A stretch of DNA of 64,000 bases from Fallopia convolvulus (taxonomy: Eukaryota > Streptophyta > Magnoliopsida > Caryophyllales > Polygonaceae). The DNA lies in contig OZ024724.1 of assembly GCA_964016875.1 (NCBI GenBank), forward strand, positions 22,118,200 to 22,182,199. The letters run 5' to 3'. The first letter of the stretch is position 1; each line of letters opens with the position of its first letter. A program made the position numbers and the translations under genes. Below are positions 46,642-57,817 of the stretch, in pieces. Below the pieces are notes generated by a model. It made no database searches. It saw nothing but the letters and a program-made list of their open reading frames with translations, and had not been told where the DNA came from.

Positions 46642-47555
46642 TGATGCGACCCCGTTATGGATGCTAGCCAGGAGGCCGACTCATTCACACTTTGCTTGGA
46701 TGGCCCCGTCACCCGTGCCAAGGCTCGCGCAATCCAGATCGAGACACAATCACTCGTGTCGCGCCTTTCCGCAGGCCACGACGCGCCCCTCTCCGCGTCG
46801 AGGCACATAGGCTTGTGTGTCCTCGACGTTGGGGAACCTCACATCGAGCTCTCGGAACCATCCAGCCACGAGTCGTCTCTCGCACCGGAACTCGGATCGC
46901 ATCTTGAGGTTTTAGCAACCGTCGACCAATCCAGCGTGCCAAGACTCGAGACCGGATCGCATCTTGAGGTTCACGAGGCCCTCGTTCGTCGTTCCACGTC
47001 GCGTGGCTATACCGTAGATCCTCGCCAGCTCCGTTTCACACCCTCGCCAGCGCGCGCCAGACCCGCGACGGCCTTGTCACGACACTACGGTGCCGGTCAC
47101 GGACGACCCATCCTATTTCTACTATTTTTAGCATGTTTTCTAATTTCGAACATTACTATTGTAGGTTTTATAGAATTAGGAAGTGTTTATTGGGCCTTGC
47201 GACGATGGACTTGGACTCGCACCGCTATGCCTAGCTTGCATGCTAGCCCTAGGCGCACCTTAGGGTTTTCTCATATTTTGTTTGTGCCGCACCTATATAT
47301 AGGGAGCTATGTTGCTTGTTTCATTTCAGCGCACATTAGGGTTTAATATAGTAGAGGTTTTGCTCCTTATTTTGCCCTAGTGCCATTGCGCCGCCATTAC
47401 TATCTTTCAAATTCTCGTGTTCTTTGCAATTGTTCTCGTGTTCTCCCAAGGTTCGATCAATCCTACATTGAATCGAGTCTTTCAAAGCCTTCCGCTGCGT
47501 ACTTTGAGACCCACTACTCAAACACTGGAAAGATCCGTTACATCCCGTAACGAGG
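46642..47555 (+). repeat. Element G 3' LTR
   Basis: 914 bp, begins TGATGCGACCCCG. It first codes the polyprotein tail DGPVTRAKARAIQ in the frame 46657-47346, then has TATATATA at 47294-47301 and the downstream region absent from the 5' LTR. Its end is set where similarity with the 5' LTR stops, CGTAACGAGG. Confidence 0.72.
47294..47301 (+). promoter_or_regulatory. TATA box in G 3' LTR
   Basis: CCTATATATAGGGAGC; no counterpart exists in the 5' LTR. Confidence 0.6.
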
Positions 47556-47769
47556 AACGCCTCACAATCTCTTGTTAAGGCGTTGGTGCGTAATATTGAC
47601 GTTTCTAGCAGTCTAGTTTGTTCGTGTCTTGGTGAGTCATATCCATGATCGAGCATCCATATCCCTCGTCATCACCATCCGTCCATGTTCCAAGCAAGGA
47701 GTTCCCGGGATTCTCTTGTCGATTTCTTTGCACCATCTTCATCTCCATCGATCCAGCCATCACTATTAT

Positions 47770-49022
47770 TAGATAGTTTTAGGGGATATATCTTTTAAAA
47801 GATTTATTTCCTTTTAGATAGCTTTAAATAGATTAGTTTTCTCTATAAATACTCTTGTCTAGCACCTTCTTTAAATCATCAATTACTTGGAGAGGCATGT
47901 TAGAGAGGAGAGAGGAGGAGGGAAAGACGAGTTTGTGGGGAAGAAGTAAGAGTGTTTTTGGATTCAGTTGTAAGTTTTATTGCATTAATTTAGATGTTTT
48001 CTAATCATGTTTAGTGAGTAGTCTTCTTCTCTAAGGTTGAGGTTAAACCCAAAAATGGTTGTGCATGCTGGTTTGTGATCATGATTTGATTGTCTCTATT
48101 GCCTGATTCTATTCTCTTGTTGTTAATCCTTGAAACGAAAGTTGAAAGTGAATTTCTCATTCATAGTTGAAGCGAAAGCGGAAACCTTGAATCAGAATAG
48201 TCAATTTAGGGTTTTGAAATGAAAGTGGATCAATCCTAGTTGAAGTAGATGAGATAGATATTAAAGTTTATTGATTGAAAGAAAGTTAGTTGATTTACTT
48301 CCTTAGTTGACGAAAGTTAACGACTCTATGTGATAAAGGCATGATCTTTTTGTTTCATTAAATGTTTGTATGCATGATTGTTGTTGTGGGGACACCTAAA
48401 CCTTAGATTTTCTCCCTTTATTGATAAAAACCTGAACTTTCTCTCTTACTTGCACCCTAAGTAAGAACAAAACTTGATACTGACTTTCTCCTATGGACGA
48501 ACCTAACTATGCTATACATAGAGGGGTCTTGATTATATTTATTTGTTGTCAAGAAACCCTTTCAACACATTCTAGTATAAAAATTGGTTGTTTTATGCTA
48601 GAATTGTATCCTACCTATATTCCTATTCTTATTGTTGCTTTTGAATTGAATTTTGATAGTTTCAAGTATCTGGTTGTGCTATTAATTATCTTTGAAAAGC
48701 AATTGGAATTCCATGTGCGTGCGATATTGAGTGAAATTTATGATCAACTTGTCATACAAATGTGGATCTCTAGTTGACTAAGTGTTTTTCCCGATTTAAT
48801 AAAAACTCCAACTTTAATTGCTTTACTAGTTTTTGCATGCTTAGTAATTAGTTTAATTTATAAACCCCTTTTGTTACTACAATTGACATTAAAATCATTC
48901 AAAAATAACAATCTACCTCCTTGTGGATTCGACCCTTACTTCCCTAAGACTACGTACAGTCTTTAGGTTTATTAGGACTATTTTGCATAGCCGTGATTTG
49001 CATGACCATTTCACCATTATCA
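47770..49022 (+). repeat. Element E 5' LTR (right part)
   Basis: TATAAATA box at 47844-47851; typical Athila LTR end CTTGTGGATTCGACCC, then ATTATCA at 49022 before the primer site. 48493-48777 stays open by chance. The left end may be hidden by the element G insertion; 47556-47769 is unassigned. Confidence 0.6.
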
Positions 49023-49025
49023 AAT

Positions 49026-49043
49026 TGGCGTCGTTGCCGGGGA
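49026..49043 (+). other. Primer-binding site of element E
   Basis: TGGCGTCGTTGCCGGGGA, one base off the Athila-type site TGGCGCCGTTGCCGGGGA, which complements the 3' end of tRNA-Asp. Confidence 0.8.
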
Positions 49044-49098
49044 GGCAATAATTGTCTTTTTGTGAGATTTTTGTGCCAATTTTGTGTGAACCTATCTT

Positions 49099-50160
49099 AT
49101 GGTTCACACCCGTGCTACTAATAACTCAAATCTTTTGTTTGATCCAGAAATTGAACGGACTCTGCTTAGAACTTGTCCAACTGTGCGTGCATTATTACAA
49201 GAGTTTGAAGCAATGCGTGATTAACGAGTTACTCTTGAGAGCTAGATAACTCCTAATCTGAATCAGCCTACATGTGCAGTGCAATTCCCAGCCCTTGGTG
49301 ATGGGGTGAAGTTTGAGCTCAAGACATGAAGAACAAATGAGGCTGAGAGTGTTTTCCTTTTCTTTGAAGGAATCCGCTAAAGACTAGTATCATGCTGTAT
49401 CTCCTAGAAGCGTTACTACTTGGGTGAACTTGAAGAAGTTGTTTCTTGATAAATATTTTCTTCCAATTGAGTCTAATCAACTCAAGAAGCAGATCTGTAA
49501 CATAGAGCAATTCCCCAACGAGTCGCTCTATGAATATTTTGAGCGCTTCAAGAAGCTGGTGAAGAGCTGTCCCTACCATGATTATGCTAATCATGATCTC
49601 ATACTCTATCTCCATGGCGGACTCCCTGAGGATGACATGCGATTGTTCAATTCCTCTTGTGGTGGAAACATCATGAAGAGAACCTATGAAGAGGCTCTAG
49701 ACATCTTTTCCATGTTGGTTGATGATTCTAGGCAATATAATGGAAGAGGTTCTCAAAACTTGTTAGCAGCCTACTCTCATTCAAAAATTGATCAAGTTGA
49801 CTTTGATGTGTTGAAAGAAGAAGTGAGGCGGTTGAAGCTGAAGGGTACTGCTCAACAGGCTAAGGCCTGTGAAATTGATCATGATGTCTTTCATCCTACT
49901 AATTCATGTCCTACACTACAAGAGGAGGTGAATGCAGTTGGAGGGTATCAAATGAAGCCAAGATATGATCTTTATTCAAACAACTACAACCCTGGCTGGA
50001 AAGATCATCATAACTTAAGGTGGAAAGAGCCAGAGTCAAGTCAACAACAGGATCATTTTCTACAAGCTAAACCATACATGACAAGGCCTCAATGATAGAA
50101 TCCTAATGCAGCTCCTTTTATGGAGGACATGATGAAGATGCTGATGCAAAATAATCTCAG
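49099..50160 (+). pseudogene. Gag of element E, 5' part, broken
   Basis: ATG at 49099 (MVHTRATNN). Stops follow at 49222 and 49246, and an internal part of gag is missing before FSFSLKESAKD. The frame 49424-50095 is open: LKKLFLDKYFLPIE, then NIEQFPNESLYEYFERFKKL, then HGGLPEDDM, the retrotransposon gag core. The CCHC knuckle is degenerate (CEIDHDVFHPTNSCP). Gag is cut at 50160 by element D. Confidence 0.72.
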
Positions 50161-50450
50161 TGATGTCTCTCTATTTGGTGGTGTTTTCATATGTGATTTC
50201 CTTTGTAAATATGTTTCTTTTTCCCCTTTTCTTGTGCGTTTTGTTCCTTTTTAGCCTAGTTCCCATATTTCTATGAGATTCAGAGACTACGCACCTTTTA
50301 TGTGTTTTGTAGGTAATTTGGCATGAATCAAGGATCGATTTGAAGGAGGGTCAAGACATGGAGCAAAGGCCGAGCTAAAGTGGGAAAGAGAGAAGCAAGC
50401 CATGAAGAAGAACAAGAGAAGCCAACAAAGAAGAAGGTGGAACAAGGTCA

Positions 50451-50560
50451 GGACCGAGTTGCAACCACGTCGGGCCCGACTTTGAAGTCTCCAACCTCGG
50501 ACCGAGTTGCACAGTAACTCGGGCCCAAGGTCCTCTGTGTCGGTCCGAGTCGGTCACCGA
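50451..50560. repeat. Element D palindromic cassette cluster 1 (5' LTR)
   Basis: GGACCGAG, GTCGGGCCCGAC (50469-50480), CTCGGACCGAG, CTCGGGCCC and GTCGGTCCGAG in a row. Confidence 0.85.
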
Positions 50561-50618
50561 ACTACTTGGGCTCCAAGGCACGAATTTGTGGACTTCCACT
50601 TTTGCCCCTCATCTAATC

Positions 50619-50627
50619 TATAAAAGG
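50619..50627 (+). promoter_or_regulatory. TATA box in D 5' LTR
   Basis: CTATAAAAGG, a near-consensus plant TATA box, also at 60021-60029 in the 3' LTR. Confidence 0.7.
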
Positions 50628-51320
50628 TCCTCTTATCTTCTAAGAAAGGGTTCCCCCACACACACACAAAAAGGGGGTTCCAAGGGAGCCAAGAGGATTC
50701 TTGGAGAGCAAGAAGGAAGGAGAGGAGAAGGAAGAGAGAGAGAATCGGCCAAGGGAGGAAGTCTTGATTGGTTTTGTTGGTAGATTTGCTTTGATTTGCT
50801 TTGTTCTTGTGGATTTGAAAACCCTTGATTGGAATTTGTGGATTGCTTTGGATTTGAATGAAACTTTACTCTGTTTTGAGATTGATTATGATGATTGCTT
50901 TCCCTTTTGATTTGATTGCTTTCTTTGCTTGTCACATGGAGTAGATCTCCTTGATCTTGGGTTATGGGGGAAAACCCTAGCTAGGTTCAGGCTAGAAACC
51001 CCAATTCCATATCCTTGAGTGTTTGATCTAAGGAACCCACTCTACATAGAGCTACAATTCCTTGCGAAAGTTGGGAATCAAGGCTTGAGATTGGCAAAGT
51101 AGCGAAAGTGAACATGTGTCAATCTCAAGACCTTGCTTCGAAGGGGATTTCCCCATGGATCGAGGGCTAGATGTGGTTGGAACGAGGGCGAAAGCACTCG
51201 ATCCTAGTCCGATCATCACTCATTGCCTGAATTGGGGTGGAAAAGCTTTAATCTACTAGGGAAGGAACCCAAAAGCCCAAGATCTACTTTTAAATCTTTG
51301 AGTTCGACATCCCCAGCTAC

Positions 51321-51405
51321 CTCGGGCCCAACTTACCCAGTGTCGGTCCTGACTTCCTCTTGTCGCCAACCTCGGGCCCGACGTGACCTCAGTGTCGGTC
51401 CCGAT
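51321..51405. repeat. Element D palindromic cassette cluster 2 (5' LTR end)
   Basis: CTCGGGCCCA, GTGTCGGTCC, CTCGGGCCCGACG and GTGTCGGTCCCGA. Confidence 0.8.
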
Positions 51406-51572
51406 TATTTTCTTTGTTTTCCTTTGTTTTCTGCTCTCCTTTCTAGCTTCCTAGTATCTAGGCACATCGATCGAGTAGACTTCCCGAGTGTTCGACACCC
51501 ACCACGTACTACAACGGGGTCGGGTTATAAATTGTATCTCTTGACCCTCGCATCCGAGAGCGATCAAAAGAT

Positions 51573-51590
51573 TGGCGCCGTTGCCGGGGA
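51573..51590 (+). other. Primer-binding site of element D
   Basis: TGGCGCCGTTGCCGGGGA, six bases after the LTR, exact complement of the plant tRNA-Asp 3' end used by Athila elements. Confidence 0.88.
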
Positions 51591-53250
51591 AGTCTAAGTG
51601 CATTGAGTGCCAATTTGGTGAGTATCTTGTGTTTTCGTAGTGATTTGGGTGAGGGAATAGCCCAAACCCTTTGTTTGTTTTTGATTTGTTTTGGTTTGTG
51701 TTTTTGTTTCATAGGTGTATGCTAGCTCGTTCCTCCTGAGGAACACTTGAGCTTGAGTTTGTGAGTGATCCAGAAAGTATTCTCAAGGAATCCCGAAGAA
51801 GGAAAAGGATGGCGAATCAAGCTCTCCATGTTGATGAGGAGTTGGCTCAACTTAGGGCCGAAATGGCTAGATTGCAACTTGAAAAGGACAATCAAGAGGA
51901 GGTGGCAAGAAGAGAACGGGAACAACGGATGAGAGTCGAGGCTCAACTCAACGCTCTACCCCGGAATGCACTCCAATACATGCATCCGGAGTTGAGGGTA
52001 CCCGAGCCATCTATTGTGCTTCCCGAGGTTGCCAAGAATTTTGAGATCAAGACGCAATTCATCTCCCTCATCAAGCGTGATCAATTCGAGGGCCGTCCAC
52101 ATGAGTGTCCCATAGAGCATGTTAAACGATTTGTGGATATGTGTGAGACGATCTCTACCGACGAGTAGACATTGGAGTATGTGCTTCTAAAGGCGTTCAA
52201 ATGGTCACTTGGGGGCAAGGCCACACATTGGCTCGAGAACCAAGCTCCTAGGTCAATCACAACTTGGAAGACACTCTATGATGCTTTCTTGATGAAGTTC
52301 TTCCCGCCCTCAAAGACAACCGAGTTAAGAAGGAAGATTGCAAGCTTTCAACAAGGTCCGAATGAGCCCCTCTTCGAAGCATGGGACCGTTTCAAGGAGA
52401 TGTTGCGCCAATGTCCTACTCATGGCCAACAACCATATGTGCTTCAAGACATCTTTTTCCAAGGCATCAATCCGGTAACGAAGGACAAGCTCAATCTCCA
52501 CACCGATTGTGGGTTCATAGACTTGACACCGGATCAAGCTTGGGATCTACTTGACAAGCTATCCGATTATGAGGCCATGTATGGGGTGAGTCAAGCTAGC
52601 AAGGAGGTGAAAGTTCAAGGTGAAGGTGCAAGGAAGTTATATGATCCAAAGGGAGAAGACATTGATAGGGATGTGAAGCTCCAATTCCTTGAAGGTGAAG
52701 TGAGCAAGCTTAAGAGGCAAGTCCACTACTACAAGCAAAATGCTAGAGCTTGTGAGGAGTGCGGATCCTTTGCACATGCTACACAAGTTTGTCCAAATGA
52801 GAGCCAAGTGCGCTTGGCCGAGCGAATTGAGGAGGCAAACTATGTTCGAGGAAATTTCGGTGGAAGAGGCAATTTCAACAATGGTGGCAATGGCCGGTGG
52901 AACAACGGTCAAGCTCAAGGCTACAACAACAACTTCAACCAAAACGAGCCAAGGGCGCCACCACCACCATATAGACTACCGAGATTCAATGAGTTACAAA
53001 CATTTGCTCAAGAGATGAGAGATGGGTTCAAGGAGATGAGGACCCAATTCAATGAGTTTGGTGCATGGAGGAGGCAAGTCGACAATCAATTTGCCCAAAT
53101 TGCTACTCAAGCCCCGAGAGAGAATGGAAGACTTCCGGGACGACCCGAGGAGAATCCTCGAGCTCAAAACAATCAAAATGAAGTCCGGGCAATTGGATTG
53201 AGAAGTGGCCGAAACCTACCCGAGCCACACGTGCCTAAGAAGAACGAAGA

Positions 53251-53443
53251 GAGTCGGACCAACTTACCCAGCAAGTCGGGTCCGACGTTCCCCGAAGTCG
53301 ACCCAGCAAGAAGACCGACTCCTTCACCACGGACCGAGGTCGAGAGCAACTCGGAACCGACGTACACAGACCTCGATCCAACTCCTCTGTCCAGGACCGA
53401 GATTCACAACATCGGGCCCGACATGGTGCCCAAGTCGGTCCAA
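53251..53443. repeat. Element D palindromic cassettes inside gag-protease linker
   Basis: Includes a complete 48-bp cassette at 53394-53441: GGACCGAG, ATCGGGCCCGAC, AGTCGGTCC. The reading frame stays open through it (RTEIHNIGPDMVPKSVQ), so the cassette is translated. Confidence 0.85.
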
Positions 53444-54384
53444 CCAGGAAATATTGCAAATGAAGTAGGGAAGTCCAAAGAAGATGATCCAAGCAAGATT
53501 CAAGGTGCAACAATTCTTCCATATCCCTCGAAGAAGCCAAAAGATGTTGTTGAGAACAAGTTCAAGAGGTTTCTCAAACTCTTGCAAGGCTTGAACATCT
53601 CTATCCCGTTGACCGATGCATTGAGTGAGATGCCATCTTATGCCAAGTTTTTAAAAGAGATTTTGAGCAAGAAGAGGTCCATAGTGGAAATGCAATATGA
53701 AGTCAAGAACTTGGAGTTACCACAAAAGCTAGGAGATCCCGGTCGCTTTGCTATAACCATTGGTGTGGGGTCCCAAAATTTCCAAGCCTTATGTGACCTT
53801 GGGGAAAGTGTTTCGGTGATGCCCGCTAGCATTTGGAGAAAAGCAAATTTGGGTGAAATGGAGCCGGCCGATATGTCCCTAACTATGGCCGATGGTTCCA
53901 TCATCAAGGCCAAGGGAATATTGGATGACGTTCCGGTGCGAGTTGGAAAGTACTTTGTCCCCGATGATTTCGTGATCTTGGACATGCATGAGGATCCCTT
54001 GGTCCCAATAATCTTAGGAAGACCATTCTTAGCTACGGCGGGGGCAAGGTTTGATGTCAAGAACGACAAGGTTTCCTTTGAGATTGGGGAAGAGAAGGTC
54101 GACTTTCACTTCAACAAAGCTTTGAATAAGCCGGACGCCTTGGCCATCCTTAAACTTGAAGAGAGTGCCAAGAGAGAAAGTGAAGAAGTGGAAGTTGCTA
54201 GAGAGGTCGTTGTGTTAAGGAGTGATGAAAGCTTCAATGAACAAATACAAGTAAGGGAGTTGTTGGAGCAATTCAAGGATCAAGATGAGTCAGGGATCAA
54301 TGCTAGCTCAAGAAGAGATGAAGAGTATCCTTACTTATATCCTTTTAATGTTGGTGAAGACCACAATTCTTCCCAAAATTTTGA

Positions 54385-54468
54385 TTCCTACATTTGTTTG
54401 AGTGATTTGAACGATGACTTAGGAGACTCCTACATTTGCCTTAGTGATTTAAAAGATGAATTGGTAGA
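54385..54468 (+). repeat. 42-bp imperfect tandem repeat in gag-protease C-terminus
   Basis: Encodes DSYICLSDLNDDL and DSYICLSDLKDEL, two copies back to back. Confidence 0.8.
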
Positions 54469-54688
54469 ATCTCCTAGGAATACTTTGGATAACTATGGTG
54501 TAGGAAAAGAAAAACATGATGGAGCAAGTAAGGAGGAGAAATCTCGTCCGATGGAGGAATATGATGAGATAGGCCCGAGATCGGAGAGCCATGCCTATGT
54601 AGACCATCGTTGGTGGTTTTATGGGTATGAAGGCAATGGGAATGGGCATAACAATGGCGAGCAATTCACCGTGTTTCACCCGCCATAA

Positions 54689-56011
54689 GGTTGAGGTTAG
54701 GAAGTCAAGCTAGTGACTCTAAACGAGTGCTTCTCGGGAGGCAACACGAGCTAGTAGCTTTCTTTTAGTAATTTTAGTTTGATTTTTCTTAGTTTAGCTT
54801 AGCTTTTCTCTAACCAATCCCTATCTAGTGTTTTGTGGATTTATGGTGTTGTGCATCCTTCAAAGTTGTGTAGGATTTGAGGTGAAATATTTAAATGGAA
54901 ATATGGGAAAGAAGTTGCATGAGGATGGAGTAAAATTGGCGACCCGAATACTCCCACATCGAGCCCAGGTAAGTCGAGCCCGACATAGGGACGTCGGTGC
55001 ATGAAGTCGGTCCGACCCGATTTGACTAGTTGGAATGCCAATTTTGCCCTTGACCTCGTTTGTCCCTTTCCCCCATTAAATACTATTCCTCACCTACCTA
55101 TCATCTTCATATCAACTACCATTCCCAAAATACAACCCCTCTCCCTCAAAAACTCTCAAAGTCGGCCGCCCCTACCCTCACCATACTCGATCCACATCCT
55201 CCCCACTTCATCTCGTTCCAACCATAAAAAGGCCTCCCAAACCCGAATCCGAGTAGAAATCTCGAGTTCAATATAGTCCTTCGTCCCCCATCTAGATCTA
55301 GATCTAGGAAATTTGAGTTCTAAGTTGCCTATTTGTTTAAAAGTTCAATACTCTTCGAATCTGGTATGTGTTACTCGATCTCTACTTATTTCTTTGAAAA
55401 TTTTGTGCTTTCATTGCGTAGATTGAGTAATGCCATGTTTGATTTAGAGCTTGAGCTTGAGCATCAATGGTGGATTTGCATGATTTGTGAAATTGAGCTT
55501 TAAAGTTGTTTATGCATGCTTAGATCCATTTAGAACTTCGATTAGGGATGTTTGATGGTTGAACTTGAAATTTAAGTGCATGATAGAGTGATTTGGGTTG
55601 ATTTGAGGCTAGAAGTCGAAGCATGAACTAGGTCGAGATCGACGTGCCCAAGAGAGTCGGGCCCGAGGTGTGAAAGTCGGTCCAACATGTCGGACCGAGG
55701 TTGAGTAAGTCGGGCCCGACATAGGCTGGAAGTCGATCCTTGTTGTTTTTGCTCTCTTCTTGTGATATCATGTGGATTCATGTGTTTAATTGTTGGCTAT
55801 AGCCTAATCATGATGTAGAATGATCATTTGCTTAGCTATTGTTAGAAGATGTCCATGATGATTTATGTTGGATTGAGATGCATGTGAGTCTAGAGACTAA
55901 GTATGGGGTTCCCTTTGTGTTGAAATGTTGTTGTGTGTTGATGAGTGCTTTTGTTGAGTTGTATGGAGTTTATCTTGGATCCTTTTGTTTGGTTGGATGT
56001 GTGTGGGTACC
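54689..56011 (+). other. Untranslated region before ORF3 in element D
   Basis: Begins with the post-stop motif GTCAAGCTAGTGACTCTAAA with GAGGCAAC (about 54698-54745), also seen after pol in units 1 and 2. Cassettes at 54955-55019 and 55626-55739. No coding is recognised. Confidence 0.65.
55626..55739. repeat. Element D palindromic cassettes before ORF3
   Basis: Second cassette 55692-55739 is exactly 48 bp: GGACCGAGG, GTCGGGCCCGAC, AGTCGATCC. Confidence 0.85.
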
Positions 56012-57817
56012 ATGGAGACCAGAGCTTCATCCTCTCATGTGGAAAGGCCAAGGAAGAAGTCCAAGAAGACGAGGAAAGAGCCGAAGTTGGATGATGTCTA
56101 TTTGGAAGATGATGAGCAAGTGGAGAATTATGAAAGATATATGGCGCTTGAGCACCACACGAGGTGGCTTGATTGGGAAGCCGTGAGGAAGATGGACATG
56201 GATCAAGCCCTTCCAAGATGCTACTCCCATATCGGTCTTAATGGGATGCTAAGGTGGGACAACACTCACTACCCCGCCCTCACCTCGGATTTCATCGCCA
56301 CATTCGTGTGCACTTATGATAATGTGGAGGATGAGGAAGGGGCGCTCACTTTCCGATTGGGCAACGAGGACCACAATCTCACTCTTAGGTATTTGGCTAC
56401 CTACTTCGGGTTTCCATGCCCAAGAGAAGAGGCCGGCGTCAACAATGAGAAGGTGAACCAAGTGTGGCGTCATGTGGCCGGGAAGAGTGAGATGAGAAAG
56501 GGCGCCTCCACAACCGAGATTGCTAGCCCTCTTTTTCGGGTCATGGTGCGAGTCTTGGGGTGTGCAATCTATGCTCGTCATGAGTTGAGCAAGCCGATGA
56601 AAGAGGAGATCATGTTGCTCCATGAGATGCTCTTCAACACCGAGAAGCCCATGAACCTTGCATGGGAGTGGGTCAAGATGGTGCGAGACTTCCAAAGCTC
56701 CTCTTGGATCTACTTCGGTGGGATGATAGCAAGGCTCGCCATGCGTCTAGGAGTTGATCTTAACAAGTATTCTCCGGCTCCGAATGGTGTTGAGTTCATG
56801 AACATGAAGTATTTCAAGAAGGACAACATCATCAAGGAGAAGCTCTACATGATTTCCTTGGCCCCTCATTCAAACTATGATGGTGTGTCGATCCGGTTAG
56901 TGCACAACCTCTATGATCTTTCTCGGTATCAAAATTGGTACCAAGTGTGGGCCGGCAAGCCACACTCATTTGGTGACCCCGAAGGTGCAAGAGAAGGGCG
57001 GTGACAACAATCTCAACACATTCGGTTTACCTCCCCTCCATCTACACCGGATTCCGACCAAGACAACTTCGTGTTTGCACCTCGTGGGGAGGACATGGAT
57101 GTCGATCAAGGGCAAAGTGAAGAAGATGAGCGCCTCCAAGGCTTGATGGCCGACCTCCGAGCCACGCACCATGCTCCAACACTGGAGGACCGAGGTACAC
57201 ACCAAGTCGGGCCCGACTTCCCTCAACGTCGGTCCACTTCATTCCATGGTGGTGAGGTCCCGAGGCATTATGAACGAGGAGAAGGGAGCGGTGCAAGGCG
57301 AGAGCAATTCCAAGGTGGCGGTTATGAAGGCTATGCCCAATGGTACGGTCCGGGAATGGTGTTTCCCGAGCAATAACAACCGGTGGACATGTCCTTCTTA
57401 GCCAACCAAATGGCTCATCTCCAACTTCAACAAGAAAATGTTCTCCAAGAGGTCCATCAAGTGAATCTCCAACAACAACAAATCTACCACCATCAACAAC
57501 AAATGTACCAACAACAACAACAAATGCTTCAACAACAAAGTTCTTTCCAAGCTAGCCAACAAGAGATGAACCGGGCCCTCGGCTACACTAGACGAGAGGT
57601 AGAGGAGCTTAGGGAGGTGGAAGACCAAAGGTGGCGGGTCCAAGATAGCTACAACACGTGGATGAGCGGGAACTTCCCTTCCCGTGAGGACCAATGGACA
57701 CGCCCGGAGCCTCAACTTCAACCACCACCACAAGACTTCTACCAAGAGCAAGTGTACGAGAGGGAGTGGCAAGCAAGGCTCCAAAGAGGACGTAGACGTG
57801 ACAACCCCTTCGATTGA
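56012..57817 (+). pseudogene. Athila ORF3 (ATHILA ORF-1-like) of element D, two premature stops
   Basis: A 602-codon frame from the ATG in ACCATGG, interrupted by TGA at 57002 and TAA at 57374. N-terminus basic (RPRKKSKKTRKE, nuclear-signal-like), then a globular region with HYPALTSDFIATF, LRYLATYFGFP, ASPLFRVMVRVLGCAIYAR and WIYFGGMIARLA, as in the plant Athila ORF-1 family. After the first stop it is acidic, then Gln-rich (57383-57560, QQQQ runs, likely coiled coil), ending RRRRDNPFD-like. No signal peptide or certain membrane span is seen, so an envelope role is not supported. Function unknown. Confidence 0.75.
57187..57235. repeat. Element D palindromic cassette inside ORF3
   Basis: 49 bp: GGACCGAGG, GTCGGGCCCGAC, CGTCGGTCC. 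Confidence 0.85.

Larger units (their letters stand above)
40872..47555 (+). mobile_element. Element G: chromovirus-like Ty3/gypsy retrotransposon, full-length but broken
   Basis: LTRs at 40872-41562 and 46642-47555 start TAATGCGACCCC and TGATGCGACCCC. Between them lie gag with a CCHC knuckle, protease, RT, RNase H and integrase in the gypsy order. The integrase-RT style (CVDCRAINQITVKYRHPIP, YLDDILVFSKD, SDRDTKFF, SYHPQTDGQIEVTNRT) is that of plant chromoviruses. No chromodomain is recognised; the protein instead ends in a GPVTRAKAR tail that runs into the 3' LTR, as reported for some CRM-group elements. TSDs are not found, and the 3' limit may reach further, to about 47760. Confidence 0.75.
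50161..51566 (+). repeat. Element D 5' LTR
   Basis: 1406 bp; TATAAAAGG at 50619-50627; palindromic cassettes at 50451-50560 and 51321-51405; a CA run at 50655-50668. Confidence 0.92.
51719..54688 (+). pseudogene. Gag-protease polyprotein of element D, two premature stops
   Basis: One frame of about 990 codons broken only by TGA at 51737 and TAG at 52166. Order: short N-terminus; coiled stretch (EELAQLRAEMARLQLEK); gag core (LLKAFKWSLGGKATHWLE, FFPPSKTTELRRKI, QGPNEPLFEAWDRFKEML); knuckle CEECGSFAHATQVC, C-x2-C-x4-H-x4-C; Gly/Asn-rich part; linker encoded by palindromic cassettes (53251-53443); KRFLKLLQGLNISIPLTDAL; protease with LCDLGESVSVMP and PIILGRPFLATAGARFDV. The DLGES has Glu where Athila has Ala, which may harm activity. 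The C-terminus holds a doubled DSYICLSDL. The ATG at 51719 is chosen because the sense reading between the stops is gag-like. Confidence 0.85.

Noticed and set aside
46400..46700. Chromodomain at the end of element G integrase
   Set aside because: After the GPFNVLERI block the protein goes to an acidic stretch and the GPVTRAKAR tail; no aromatic-cage chromodomain pattern is visible.
48493..48777. 94-codon open frame in the LTR of element E
   Set aside because: It lies within LTR sequence between TATA box and primer site, is AT-rich, and matches no retroelement protein.
50655..50668. CA microsatellite in the D LTR
   Set aside because: A short simple run present in both LTRs; ordinary.
52166..52168. 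Programmed stop-codon readthrough in gag of element D
   Set aside because: The next codons do not form a known readthrough context, and three other C-to-T-type stops in D point to decay.
56012..57817. ORF3 of element D as a true envelope protein
   Set aside because: No signal peptide, furin-like site or clear membrane anchor is seen; only the position matches env-like genes.
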